Assembly (NCBI GenBank): GCA_943350395.1
Contig: CALRAD010000003.1
Coordinates: 1-64,000, forward strand
DNA: 64,000 bases
Direction: 5' to 3'
Source: Candidatus Peribacteria bacterium
GTDB taxonomy: Bacteria; Patescibacteriota; Gracilibacteria; Peribacterales; Peribacteraceae
Shown here: piece by piece, positions 15,624 through 23,636 of the stretch
Layout of the letters: each line of letters opens with the position of its first letter
How positions within the stretch are numbered: position 1 is the first letter of the stretch
Program-made: the position numbers and the translations under genes
The notes under the pieces: generated by a model
What the model was told of the DNA's origin: nothing
The model's database searches: none
Seen by the model: the letters and a program-made list of their open reading frames with translations, nothing else

Positions 15624-17366
15624 ATGTATAGACGATCGTTTTTTCTCACCACGGTGCCCATTCTCGCATTGGTATTGTTGGCGGGATTGAATGTTGTGTA
15701 CGACATGTTTCTTCCCCGTTTTTCCGATGCCACGATTCGTTTTGAGGAAGTCCAAAATCCCCCCGTCGTCCTCTCGATGCCCGTGTGGTACACGCTGGGA
15801 CCGCTCCCGCGCGTCGGCAATGTCAGTTTTACGGTCGATCTTCCCGAAAAGCATACTCGGTATTTTCTTCTTCCTCATACGGGAAATCTCGTCACCCTTA
15901 CGGTCAACGGGCAGAAAGTGTCCCCAGACAAGATTTCGAATGAGCCGGATATGGGAGGCGTGCTGAAACCCGGAACGAATACCGTGAACATGCGTCTATT
16001 TTTCAACGATCCTTTCTCGGGCGTGATCGTCGCGTTTTTGCCATCACTTCGCAATATCGTGAAGCTTGCGCATGTGTTTCTCCAGTTGATCATCCTCTTG
16101 TCGTTCTCTTTTCTGTTTTACAAAATTCGACGTGCGGTAGTGCAAAGGGAAATTTTTCTCTTTATTGCTCTCGGAATAACGCTCCGGAGCCTCTACGTTT
16201 CCGGTTCTCCGTGGTATTTTTATGGATACGATTCTCAGGGCCATGTCGATTATATTTTCTATCTTGTGAAGCACGGAATGTTGCCGGCTGGCACCGCGTT
16301 GTGGCAGGCACATCAGGCACCGCTTTATTATATGCTTGCGGCGTTTTTTCCTTGGATTGGGACATTGGTCGGCTGGTCGCCAGAGCTTTCGCTTTTCTGC
16401 ATTCAGTCTTTTGGGCTTCTCCTCTCGATCGGGGTGCTTTGTACGGGAGTCGGTGCCGTGCATGTGTTCTTTCAAGGCAGAATGCAGAGAGCTTTGGCGG
16501 TCGCATTGCTCGCGGTAGCGCCACCGCTCGTGTTTCTTTCTTCGCAAATTTCCAATGACGTTCTACTCATATTCTTCGGTGTTCTTTGGTACGCATCGTT
16601 GCAGAAGTTCATGCTGAAGCCGAAAGCAAAGCAGGGGATGATTGTTTCCCTATGGCTTGCATTCGCAATTCTCACGAAGGCGAATGCGATATTGCTCATT
16701 GCCCCGACCATTGTGGTTTTTCTGTTTCTCGTCCCTCTTTCTTTTCGGGAACGACTGCAGCACTGCGGTTTACTCTTCCTCACTTCTCCGATTTGGGCAT
16801 GGTTTTATCTTTGGAGATTTTTCAGCGACCATGCGTACGGCATTGTGGAGAATGCTCATCTGCTCTCGTCGGCAGGTCGCATCGATTTCACTTTGAAGAA
16901 TCTCTTCATATTCAATCCTTTTTCCTTGCTGCTGCAACCGTTTGTTCACCATGTATCCGGACCTTTTCGTCCGGAATATTTTCTTGAATCAGTGCTCAGG
17001 AGCTTCCAGTTCGGTTCTTCGATCTATGCATCGTTTGGTCGATATCCGTTGCTGTTTTTGCTGATGCTTCTCCCGATCGGTTTTTTTGGCATCGAGCGTT
17101 TGCTTCGACATCGAAAATATTTCCCCGTCGTCACCCTTGCATTTCTCTTCGCAGGTTTGGTCATCTTCTGTTTCCGTTATCCGTACACTTCATCGCAGCA
17201 CTTCCGGTACATCGCGATTGCGACATTGCCCATGATCTATTGCGTGATCGAAGGCGTGTATGGTTTCCGGTCGAAGTTTCCTCGCATGTTTTTCGAAGTT
17301 ATCGTGTTTGTATATGCACTGGTGACGGCACTCTTCTATCTTGGAGCGTTCCTGTCCACGTGGTGA
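15624..17366 (+). CDS. GT-C-like membrane protein with N-terminal extracytoplasmic beta domain
   Basis: 580 residues. An N-terminal helix (LTTVPILALVLLAGLNVVY) precedes a beta-rich extracytoplasmic domain at about 35-130 (NVSFTVDLPEKHTRYFLLP, LTVNGQKV). About eleven further helices follow, and a loop-1 motif YGYDSQGHVDYIFYL plus HQAPLYYMLAAFFPW, where GT-C enzymes carry their catalytic Asp and HxPLY segment. TACACT (extended by TGC) lies seven bases before ATG 15624. Its stop at 17366 abuts the convergent prs by one base. Confidence 0.7.
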   Translation: MYRRSFFLTTVPILALVLLAGLNVVYDMFLPRFSDATIRFEEVQNPPVVLSMPVWYTLGPLPRVGNVSFTVDLPEKHTRYFLLPHTGNLVTLTVNGQKVSPDKISNEPDMGGVLKPGTNTVNMRLFFNDPFSGVIVAFLPSLRNIVKLAHVFLQLIILLSFSFLFYKIRRAVVQREIFLFIALGITLRSLYVSGSPWYFYGYDSQGHVDYIFYLVKHGMLPAGTALWQAHQAPLYYMLAAFFPWIGTLVGWSPELSLFCIQSFGLLLSIGVLCTGVGAVHVFFQGRMQRALAVALLAVAPPLVFLSSQISNDVLLIFFGVLWYASLQKFMLKPKAKQGMIVSLWLAFAILTKANAILLIAPTIVVFLFLVPLSFRERLQHCGLLFLTSPIWAWFYLWRFFSDHAYGIVENAHLLSSAGRIDFTLKNLFIFNPFSLLLQPFVHHVSGPFRPEYFLESVLRSFQFGSSIYASFGRYPLLFLLMLLPIGFFGIERLLRHRKYFPVVTLAFLFAGLVIFCFRYPYTSSQHFRYIAIATLPMIYCVIEGVYGFRSKFPRMFFEVIVFVYALVTALFYLGAFLSTW

Positions 17367-17367
17367 T

Positions 17368-18297
17368 TTATCGTTTGTAGATCTCCGTGACGCTCTCACC
17401 GCTTTCGATGTGCCGGATGACGGTGGCCAGCATCGGTGCGATGGGGAGGACCTTGAGTGCAGGGAGCGTTTTCGGGTCCACCGGCATGCTGTCGGTGACA
17501 ATGACTTCCTTGAAGCCCGCTTTCCGGAGGTTTTTGACTGCGTCTCCCGAAAAGACGGCATGGGTGGCTGCGGCGTACACATCGTTGTTTGCGCCGCGCT
17601 TGATGAGCGCTTCTTTGGCCTTCAGGAGCGTACCGGCTGTGTCGATGATGTCGTCGAAGATCACGCAGGTCTTTCCTTCGATATCACCAACCACCTCAAG
17701 AATTTCCGCTTGATGATGAGCGGTTCGGTTCTTATGCATGATGGCGAGATCGGCATCCATCAGATCCGCAAGCTTCTTCGCACGCTTTGCTCCTCCGGCG
17801 TCCGGGGCGACCACCACAAGATTTTTCAGTTTCTTGGACTTGAGGTATGCGGCGAAGATCGGTCGTCCGTCGAGCGCATCCACAGGGACTCGGAAGAACC
17901 CCTGGATTTGCTCCGAGTGCAGGTCGAGCGTTACGACATGGTCGGCACCCGCATGCTCGAGCAGCGAGGCGATGAGTTTTGCTGAGATTGGTTCTCTGGG
18001 TTCTGCGACTCTGTCCTGCCGCGAGTAGGGGAAATGCGGCAACAGCACGTGGACGGTGCGTGCAAAGCTTAGTTTGGCAGCCTGACACATCAGAAAGAGC
18101 TCCATCAGATCTTCATTGAGATTTTTAGTTCCAGTCTGGAGAATGTAGATGTCTTTTCCGCGGATTGATTCTTCGTACCGAACGTATCTCTCTCCGCAGC
18201 TGAAAGCCTTGAGCTTCACTTTTCCGAGCGCACACCCGAGTTCCTTGGCGAGATGCCGAGCGAGCGCCGGATGCGAAGATCCTGAGAAAAGAAACAT
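17368..18297 (-). CDS. prs: ribose-phosphate pyrophosphokinase
   Basis: 309 residues, standard length. The flexible loop reads FPYSRQDR, the metal/ribose-5-phosphate region VVTLDLHSEQIQGFF, and the PRPP-binding loop CVIFDDIIDTAGTL. It makes PRPP from ribose 5-phosphate and ATP for nucleotide synthesis and salvage; comF at 34 kb carries a related PRPP fold. TATACT lies ten bases before ATG 18297, implying a leader of only a few bases. Confidence 0.93.
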   Translation of the reverse strand: MFLFSGSSHPALARHLAKELGCALGKVKLKAFSCGERYVRYEESIRGKDIYILQTGTKNLNEDLMELFLMCQAAKLSFARTVHVLLPHFPYSRQDRVAEPREPISAKLIASLLEHAGADHVVTLDLHSEQIQGFFRVPVDALDGRPIFAAYLKSKKLKNLVVVAPDAGGAKRAKKLADLMDADLAIMHKNRTAHHQAEILEVVGDIEGKTCVIFDDIIDTAGTLLKAKEALIKRGANNDVYAAATHAVFSGDAVKNLRKAGFKEVIVTDSMPVDPKTLPALKVLPIAPMLATVIRHIESGESVTEIYKR

Positions 18298-18350
18298 ACT
18301 GGCTAACAGTATACCATAGTTGTAGCACTTCTGTCTGTTACACTGATGTT

Positions 18351-18890
18351 ATGCATGTTCGCTGGTCTGACGTCGCAACGCTTCCTGTCATTGATGATCA
18401 GGCACAGGAGATTGTCGCTTTTCTCAGTGATCCTCTGATTGATGCAGATTCAGGGCGTATTCTTGGTTTTTACGTTGTGTCCGGTAGCGGACTTCTGCTT
18501 CTCTCGACTGCGGATATTTTGAGTATCGGTACAAAAGTGCATATTCGGAGCGTAGAGAAACTTTCTCCGCCCGATGAATTGATCAGGCTCAAGACAACGA
18601 TTGACGATGATCGATTTTTTCTCGGGCAGAAGATACGGAATCGCGAAACGGGTTGCACTCTTGGGACGTGTGCCGATGTTCAGTTTGAAACGCATCACTT
18701 TTCTATCGAATGGCTTTTCCCCCGCAGATTCTTTTTCTTCCGCAATCCCGTTCCTGTCGGCGACATTCTGGAAGTGACGAACGATGCGATCTGGGTCAAA
18801 AGTCAGATCCGCTCAGGCAAAGAGCGTGTGAATGAAAAGCTCAAGGAATCGGCATCATTGTTGGTCCCTGAATCGGTACCGTCGATGTAG
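18351..18890 (+). CDS. PRC-barrel domain protein
   Basis: 179 residues with two PRC-barrel-like units: about 1-80 (VIDDQAQEIVAFLSDPLIDADSGRILGFYV is the strand-turn-strand signature) and 90-155. PRC-barrels occur in RimM and in photosynthetic or RNA-processing proteins; this stand-alone tandem form has no known role. TACACT preceded by TGT (extended -10) lies six bases before ATG 18351. The stop is adjacent to the convergent pilin gene. Confidence 0.7.
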   Translation: MHVRWSDVATLPVIDDQAQEIVAFLSDPLIDADSGRILGFYVVSGSGLLLLSTADILSIGTKVHIRSVEKLSPPDELIRLKTTIDDDRFFLGQKIRNRETGCTLGTCADVQFETHHFSIEWLFPRRFFFFRNPVPVGDILEVTNDAIWVKSQIRSGKERVNEKLKESASLLVPESVPSM

Positions 18891-19235
18891 TTACAGCAAA
18901 TTATTGACGAACGTCACAATCACTCTTGCCAGGAGGATAATGATCATACCGGCTCCGACGTAGATGATGGTCATCTTTGCCTTGTCTTTCTCTCCTTCGT
19001 CGCCACCAGAGACGATGAGACGGATACCGGCAATTATGACGAATGCCACAGCAACAATCAGAATCACATTCAGCACGCTATTGATCAGTTGTGCGATGGC
19101 ACTCTGGATGTCCGCACTGGTGCTGAGTCCGCTCACAGACCCGAGACCGCTACTGCCGATTGCTGCAAATGATCGTTCAACAGAAATTATGGCAGCACCT
19201 GCCAGAGTCACGGTGTTTGTTAGAAACTTCTTCAT
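18891..19235 (-). CDS. T4SS-type pilin-like protein, paralogue 1
   Basis: 114 residues: signal peptide (cleavage near SFAA, about 25), a short exposed segment (SGLGSVSGLSTSADIQSAI), then two membrane helices at about 50-74 and 88-110. They are joined by a conserved charged loop SGGDEGEKDKAK. This matches the small Patescibacteria pilin family related to VirB2/TrbC (annotated as type IV secretion system pilin). Last of four tandem paralogues; no promoter of its own is evident, so it is probably co-transcribed with paralogues 2 and 3. Confidence 0.8.
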   Translation of the reverse strand: MKKFLTNTVTLAGAAIISVERSFAAIGSSGLGSVSGLSTSADIQSAIAQLINSVLNVILIVAVAFVIIAGIRLIVSGGDEGEKDKAKMTIIYVGAGMIIILLARVIVTFVNNLL

Positions 19236-19269
19236 GCGCGTGATTGGATAGGAAACAGATCTCTACCTC

Positions 19270-19617
19270 TTACAGCAAGTTGTTGAAGAAGAGGACTATC
19301 ACTTTTGCAAGTAGGATGACGATGATACCGGCTGCAACGTAGATGATCGTGGTCTTTGCTTTGTCCTTCTCTCCTTCGTCGCCACCCGATACTACGAGAC
19401 GGATACCCGCCACCACAACGAATGCGATAGCGAGAATGATAATAAAATTCAGGACTCCGTTGATTAGTTTAGCGATGCCGGTTTGGATGTCCGTAGCAGA
19501 AGTTAGACCGCTCACGCTTCCAACACCGCAGGTTGGTAGCGCAGCGAGGGCGCTCCCTACAAAAAGTGTTGATGCGCAGATGGCGCCAGTTGCAAGAGAG
19601 AGGAATTTCTTCATCAT
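19270..19617 (-). CDS. T4SS-type pilin-like protein, paralogue 2
   Basis: 115 residues with the same architecture: signal peptide ending GSALAA, mature N-terminus LPTCGVGSVSGLTSATDIQT, and two helices separated by SGGDEGEKDKAK. It carries one cysteine in the mature N-terminus, shared with paralogue 3 only. Protein and DNA are nearly identical to paralogue 3 through the C-terminal half and stop region, pointing to a recent duplication or gene conversion. Confidence 0.8.
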   Translation of the reverse strand: MMKKFLSLATGAICASTLFVGSALAALPTCGVGSVSGLTSATDIQTGIAKLINGVLNFIIILAIAFVVVAGIRLVVSGGDEGEKDKAKTTIIYVAAGIIVILLAKVIVLFFNNLL

Positions 19618-19660
19618 TGGTGCGAGGGAATTGAGGGAAAGGATTGTCTGGTAGTTTGAA

Positions 19661-20005
19661 TTACAGCAAGTTGTTGAAGAAGAGGACTATCACTTTAGCA
19701 AGCAGTACTACGATGATTCCGGCTGCAACGTAGATGATCGTTGTCTTTGCTTTGTCCTTCTCTCCTTCGTCGCCACCCGATACTACGAGACGAATACCCG
19801 CCACCACAACGAATGCTACGGCTACAATGATAATAAAATTCAGGATGCCGTTAATCAAGTTAGCGATGCCAGTTTGGATGTCCGTAGCAGTAGTTAGACC
19901 GGAGATTGCTGAGGTACCGCACGTTGGTAGTGCTGCGAGTGCGCTTCCTACGAAGAGTGTCGATGCGCCGAGGGCGCCGGTTGCAAGAGAGAGGAATTTC
20001 TTCAC
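19661..20005 (-). CDS. T4SS-type pilin-like protein, paralogue 3
   Basis: 114 residues beginning at GTG 20005 (VKKFLSLATGALGAS), aligned with the start of paralogue 2; the frame extends to 20083 but that part covers the promoter. The mature segment is LPTCGTSAISGLTTATDIQT, followed by two helices and SGGDEGEKDKAK. It is first in a three-gene unit driven by the promoter at 20049-20077. Confidence 0.8.
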   Translation of the reverse strand: MKKFLSLATGALGASTLFVGSALAALPTCGTSAISGLTTATDIQTGIANLINGILNFIIIVAVAFVVVAGIRLVVSGGDEGEKDKAKTTIIYVAAGIIVVLLAKVIVLFFNNLL

Positions 20006-20048
20006 CGAGAGTAATTGGAAATGGTAGAGGAGGGTAGCAATTGAACGG

Positions 20049-20077
20049 ATTATCCGAGCCATGATCTGTTTTTGCAA
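20049..20077 (-). promoter_or_regulatory. sigma70-type promoter of pilin paralogues 3-2-1
   Basis: On the minus strand, -35 TTGCAA (20077-20072), a 17-base spacer, and -10 GATAAT (20054-20049). The same sequence pattern, including CTCG just before the -10, recurs before paralogue 4. Confidence 0.75.
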
Positions 20078-20098
20078 GAGCATATTTTTGGATAAAAA

Positions 20099-20127
20099 AA
20101 AGCCCCCCCGAGCATCGGGGGGGCTTT
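20099..20127 (-). terminator. strong intrinsic terminator of pilin paralogue 4
   Basis: A perfect 12-bp stem AAAGCCCCCCCG/CGGGGGGGCTTT has a 5-base loop, followed on the minus strand by a T-run (complement of AAAAAAA at about 20094-20100). It separates the paralogue 4 transcript from the promoter of paralogue 3. Confidence 0.92.
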
Positions 20128-20142
20128 TGAAATTCTCTTCGA

Positions 20143-20490
20143 TTAGACCAAGTTGTTCACAAACGTCACGATGACGCGTGCGAGCAACACGACGATGATA
20201 CCGACGATGACGTAGATGATCGTGGTCTTTGCCTTGTCTTTCTCTCCTTCGTCGCCACCGGAGACGATGAGACGGATACCGGCAACGATCACGTACACCA
20301 CGGCAATGATCAGGATGAAGTCGAGGATCGTCGTGATCACTTTGATGATGGCTCTGCGAACACCGCTGGTTCCGACTTCCGTCGAAAGACCGGAAATCGT
20401 GTCCGGCTCGGAGAGAGCAGCGACTGCCTGACCCACAAAGAACATGGATGAGCCGACGGCGCTCGCGCCCAAGCTGAGAAGTTTTTTCAT
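20143..20490 (-). CDS. T4SS-type pilin-like protein, paralogue 4
   Basis: 115 residues from ATG 20490 (MKKLLSLGASAVGSS). Signal peptide ending AVAA, exposed segment LSEPDTISGLSTEVGTSGVRRA, then two helices with SGGDEGEKDKAK. It is the most divergent copy in the mature N-terminus and has no cysteine. It has its own promoter and a strong terminator, so it can be expressed separately and probably more strongly, as expected for a major subunit. Confidence 0.8.
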   Translation of the reverse strand: MKKLLSLGASAVGSSMFFVGQAVAALSEPDTISGLSTEVGTSGVRRAIIKVITTILDFILIIAVVYVIVAGIRLIVSGGDEGEKDKAKTTIIYVIVGIIVVLLARVIVTFVNNLV

Positions 20491-20527
20491 AAAAATAAAT
20501 TGGAAAGGGAAGAATAAATTGCCTTGC

Positions 20528-20556
20528 ATTATCCGAGCAGAAATTTGTTTAAGCAA
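20528..20556 (-). promoter_or_regulatory. sigma70-type promoter of pilin paralogue 4
   Basis: On the minus strand, -35 TTGCTT (20556-20551), a 17-base spacer, -10 GATAAT (20533-20528). The leader to ATG 20490 is about 30 bases, unlike the leaderless pattern of most genes here. Confidence 0.75.
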
Positions 20557-20575
20557 GTGTATTTTTTTTCCTTTG

Positions 20576-21136
20576 TCAATCGTTCTGTGTGAGTCCTACA
20601 GCCACAATCAGGAAGGCTGGAAGCGTAAACCAAATGTCCTGATTCACGGTGAGAAGTTGCAGAAGCATGCTGCTCTGGATCAGCGGCGTGAGGACATTGC
20701 TCGTGACAGCGACAGTGACCTGGCCGATACCTCCCCCTGCGGCGTACGACAGGATTGTTGAGACGATCAGTCCGGAGAGCGAGAATCCAAACAGTGCGGT
20801 GATGAGGATAGAGAGGACTGTGCCGGTGTCTTTCGTGTGCGTCAGTTCGATGCCGCTTTTTGTGACGAAGATGATCAGGCAGATGGCGAAAGCGAAAATT
20901 TTCGCGAGAGAGATCAACGTGATGTCGAGAGGGATGCCGACCGACCGGAAAACGGCATCGCCGTCACCGATCAGACGTGTCAGAATATTGCCGATGCCGA
21001 GTGTGGCAATCATTGCAATATAGGCTGCGACGATGAGTTTCGTCGATCTGTCCTTTCCGATGAGGAAGCTGTAGCTCATGACGACGGCGAAGAAGACGAC
21101 GATGAAAAGATCCCAACTCAGTGACAGTAACATCAT
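20576..21136 (-). CDS. polytopic membrane protein upstream of the pilin cluster
   Basis: 186 residues from ATG 21136 (MMLLSLSWDLFIVVFF) with about five to six membrane helices: helices 1-3 near the N-terminus, a cytoplasmic KSGIELTHTKDTG loop, and two more with a Gly-rich turn (YAAGGGIGQ). No family is recognised. It sits on the same strand 5' of the four pilins, so it may belong to that apparatus. The upstream ATG at 21160 is less likely because TACACT lies exactly six bases before 21136. Confidence 0.65.
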   Translation of the reverse strand: MMLLSLSWDLFIVVFFAVVMSYSFLIGKDRSTKLIVAAYIAMIATLGIGNILTRLIGDGDAVFRSVGIPLDITLISLAKIFAFAICLIIFVTKSGIELTHTKDTGTVLSILITALFGFSLSGLIVSTILSYAAGGGIGQVTVAVTSNVLTPLIQSSMLLQLLTVNQDIWFTLPAFLIVAVGLTQND

Positions 21137-21142
21137 GAAGAC

Positions 21143-21152
21143 AGTGTACACT
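21143..21152. promoter_or_regulatory. palindromic shared -10 (AGTGTACACT) between divergent genes
   Basis: The palindrome reads TACACT on both strands. On the plus strand TACACT (21147-21152) is six bases from the truB ATG 21159; on the minus strand TACACT (21148-21143) is six bases from ATG 21136. The two start codons lie only 22 bases apart, so both transcripts would be leaderless and initiation would be mutually exclusive. Confidence 0.55.
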
Positions 21153-21158
21153 TCCTGC

Positions 21159-22028
21159 ATGCGTCACGGATTCCTTCTCGTTCATAAACCCAAAGGTCCC
21201 ACGAGTCACGATATCGTGGCTCAGCTTCGAAGGAGTCTCGGAGAGCAAAAAATTGGTCATCTCGGCACGCTCGACCCGCTTGCTTCGGGATTGATGGTGC
21301 TTGCGGTCGGTGGCAAAGCGCTCAAGGTTGTCGAGCTTTTTAACAAGTTGCCGAAAGTGTACGAGGCAGGAATTACACTTGGCACGACTAGCACGACCTA
21401 CGACAGCGAAGGAGTTCTTGAGGTACAGAAGCCAAAGGCCGGGTGGCTTCCTCCGGACGATGCGTCGCGCATCCAAGCTTTGATTGACGATCGATTCCTC
21501 GGAAAAATCCAGCAAGTGCCTCCTGCATTCTCCGCTATTCATGTTGGCGGTGAGCGAGCGTACAAGAAAGCGATGCGAGGGGAAGATGTCGAGATGCAGG
21601 CGCGAGAGACCACCATTTCCGTGTGCAAAGTGACCGGCTATTCTTTTCCGATGGTGACGCTCGAAGTGCACTGCGACAGCGGCACGTACATTCGCTCGCT
21701 CGCGCACGATCTCGGGATTAGTCTTCGTTGTGGTGGTTATCTCTCGTCGCTTGTTCGCACGGCGGTAGGGGAGTGGCGTCTCAAGAATGCGCTCGCGCCG
21801 GATGCCATTCGCTGGATCGATGTTGTGCCGCTCAAGGACATTTTGACGGGATTTGTTTCCCGTGAACTGAGTACTTCGGAGTGGGGGGAGATTCAGCATG
21901 GTCGACCGATTGAGGGCGATATGGACCCCGAAGTGCCCTTCATTGCTTGGTTCGATGGTCTTCCGGTTGCTCTCCTCGAGAGGTCAAGAAAGAGCGAAGG
22001 GATGCTGAAACCGAGGAAGGTGTTTTGA
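21159..22028 (+). CDS. truB: tRNA pseudouridine(55) synthase
   Basis: 289 residues. Catalytic motif GHLGTLDPLASGLM with the nucleophile Asp39. N-terminal LLVHKPKGPTSHDIV and the later SGTYIRSLAHDLG are TruB-specific. It makes pseudouridine 55 in the tRNA T-loop. A short C-terminal extension (about 240-289) may be a PUA remnant. The start at 21159 follows from homology and TACACT six bases upstream. The stop is TGA, evidence for the standard code. Confidence 0.93.
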   Translation: MRHGFLLVHKPKGPTSHDIVAQLRRSLGEQKIGHLGTLDPLASGLMVLAVGGKALKVVELFNKLPKVYEAGITLGTTSTTYDSEGVLEVQKPKAGWLPPDDASRIQALIDDRFLGKIQQVPPAFSAIHVGGERAYKKAMRGEDVEMQARETTISVCKVTGYSFPMVTLEVHCDSGTYIRSLAHDLGISLRCGGYLSSLVRTAVGEWRLKNALAPDAIRWIDVVPLKDILTGFVSRELSTSEWGEIQHGRPIEGDMDPEVPFIAWFDGLPVALLERSRKSEGMLKPRKVF

Positions 22029-22053
22029 GAAAAATTGACAGAGAATATAAACG

Positions 22054-22635
22054 ATGAATAATGACATTTATATGAGCGAATGTGTTCACGAAAAATCCTG
22101 GAGTTTCGGCGGAATTCTTCGAGAACAATGGGGCACTGAAAAGTCCACGCACAAGCAGCAGGAATATCCGAGAGTATTACTGCAGGCTATGGCACAAGTA
22201 CGCGCGGAGTGTATGGAATTTCTGAATAGGCACCTCGGGGAGGATCAAAATTTTTTTCATACGTGGTTGACGGAAGAAATGCTCATGAATGCCATACATC
22301 ATGGCAATGATTTCGATCCTGAATTGATTGTTGAGGTGCAGATTGTTGTGAGCGAGGTGATTGATAGTTCGGTTCGTAAGCTCTTCTGTCTTATGCATAC
22401 CGTCGATGAGGGCATGTTCTTTAATCCTGCGGATGTACCGAAACCGACGAATGATGAAATGTTGGCAAATCCCACAGGCAGAGGAGTGCATGTCACTGGG
22501 GAGCTTGCGGAGAAGTATTACGGGCACAAGTCGACGATGAGTGTGGATGCTTCAGTCTTTCCTAAGGGACGCTCCTCCGGAAAGCGCGTTAGTTTCCAGT
22601 GGTATCGCGAGGTTCCTGTCGTCGCAGCATCGTGA
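22054..22635 (+). CDS. RsbW/HATPase_c_2-like ATP-binding protein
   Basis: 193 residues. WLTEEMLMNAIHHGND matches the N-box (E-x-x-x-NA-x-xHG) of GHKL anti-sigma kinases, and NPTGRGVHVTGELAEKY matches the G-box that closes over ATP. Such proteins bind partner factors and can phosphorylate anti-anti-sigma proteins; no STAS partner is seen nearby. TTGACA at 22035-22040 is a good -35, with AATAAT or TAATGA about 16-18 bases later. That would place transcription start near an internal ATG at 22072, so the true start may be there rather than 22054. Confidence 0.65.
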   Translation: MNNDIYMSECVHEKSWSFGGILREQWGTEKSTHKQQEYPRVLLQAMAQVRAECMEFLNRHLGEDQNFFHTWLTEEMLMNAIHHGNDFDPELIVEVQIVVSEVIDSSVRKLFCLMHTVDEGMFFNPADVPKPTNDEMLANPTGRGVHVTGELAEKYYGHKSTMSVDASVFPKGRSSGKRVSFQWYREVPVVAAS

Positions 22636-22691
22636 ATCATCACATCGAAGATTGAATCACCATCGTTTTGCTGCTAGGATTTTTCCGCTCC

Positions 22692-22767
22692 GGATCGGTA
22701 GCTCAGTTGGTAGAGCAGGAGACTCTTAATCTCTTGGTCGCGGGTTCAAGTCCCGCCCGATCCACCA
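22692..22767 (+). tRNA. tRNA-Lys (CUU)
   Basis: 76 bases with encoded CCA. Acceptor GGATCGG/CCGATCC, anticodon loop CTCTTAA giving CUU, T-arm GCGGG-TTCAAGT-CCCGC. Confidence 0.95.
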
Positions 22768-22795
22768 TTTTTTGTTGGCAGACTTCGCATCATTC

Positions 22796-23533
22796 CTACA
22801 GCTTCGCAGCCGAAGATGATATTGCAGCAACGGATTTCTCGATCTCTTCCAAGAGATCTTTCGCAAGCTGCTTCACGATCTTCAACTGATCTTTTTCCAG
22901 TTCCTTTTCGATGCTCACAATCACTTCCTCCGCTCTGGGGTTGCCGCTTTCTCGTGCCGCAGTAAACCACGCGTAGGCCTTGCCAATGCTGGGTTCTACG
23001 CCTTCTCCTTTGGCTTCCATGACGCCGAGGTTGAACTGCGCTTCGCTGAAATTTTGCATCGCCGCCTTCGTGAAGAGTCCGTGCGCCTTCAGGAGATCCT
23101 GCGTCACTCCCTCGCCGCGGTAGTACATCACGCCGAGATTGAACTGCGCACGCTCGTTGCCTTGGTCAGACGCCTGCTGAAACAGCGCGAGTGCCTTGGA
23201 AAAATTTTGCGTCACTCCTTCACCGACGTAGTACATGACACCAACATTAAACTGCGCTCGCGGCTCGCCAAGGGCTGCCGCTTTCTCAAACCATTTCCTC
23301 GCGAGTGTCAGATCTTTTGTCACACCGTTGCCGTCATGGTACAGAGCTCCAAGATCGAACTGCGCTTCTCTATCGCCTTCGTTGGCTCTTTTCTCGATTG
23401 AGACTCTCGATTCTGCTTTTTTGGAACCTGATCCCGATGCAGGATCGGGGACTTCGGTCTTGCCTCCTCTCGTGCAAGCGACGAGGAGAATGCAGGAGAC
23501 AACGGCGGCGAGAGGGATGCGGGCGATTTTCAT
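22796..23533 (-). CDS. Sel1-repeat lipoprotein
   Basis: 245 residues. Signal peptide with lipobox LVAC (Cys at about 20), then a Ser/Gly linker. Four to five Sel1-type TPR repeats of about 36 residues follow, each with the A-Q-F-N-LG-x-MYY-x-GEGV pattern (for example AQFNLGVMYYRGEGVTQD). A charged C-terminal helix ends the protein. Probably a lipid-anchored scaffold for protein-protein contacts; lgt in this window would supply the modification. TAGGCT lies nine bases before ATG 23533. Confidence 0.8.
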   Translation of the reverse strand: MKIARIPLAAVVSCILLVACTRGGKTEVPDPASGSGSKKAESRVSIEKRANEGDREAQFDLGALYHDGNGVTKDLTLARKWFEKAAALGEPRAQFNVGVMYYVGEGVTQNFSKALALFQQASDQGNERAQFNLGVMYYRGEGVTQDLLKAHGLFTKAAMQNFSEAQFNLGVMEAKGEGVEPSIGKAYAWFTAARESGNPRAEEVIVSIEKELEKDQLKIVKQLAKDLLEEIEKSVAAISSSAAKL

Positions 23534-23636
23534 AGTGCGGGGAGCCTACACCAGTCGCCAAAGGCGTGCAAATGACCTTGCGTCAAGAGCGCGGACGATT
23601 ATACTTCGCGCGTTCTAGCTTCCCCCACCTTCTCGT

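Noticed and set aside
20964..21899. 311-residue open frame antisense to truB
   Set aside because: Overlaps a conserved gene throughout and has no recognisable domain.
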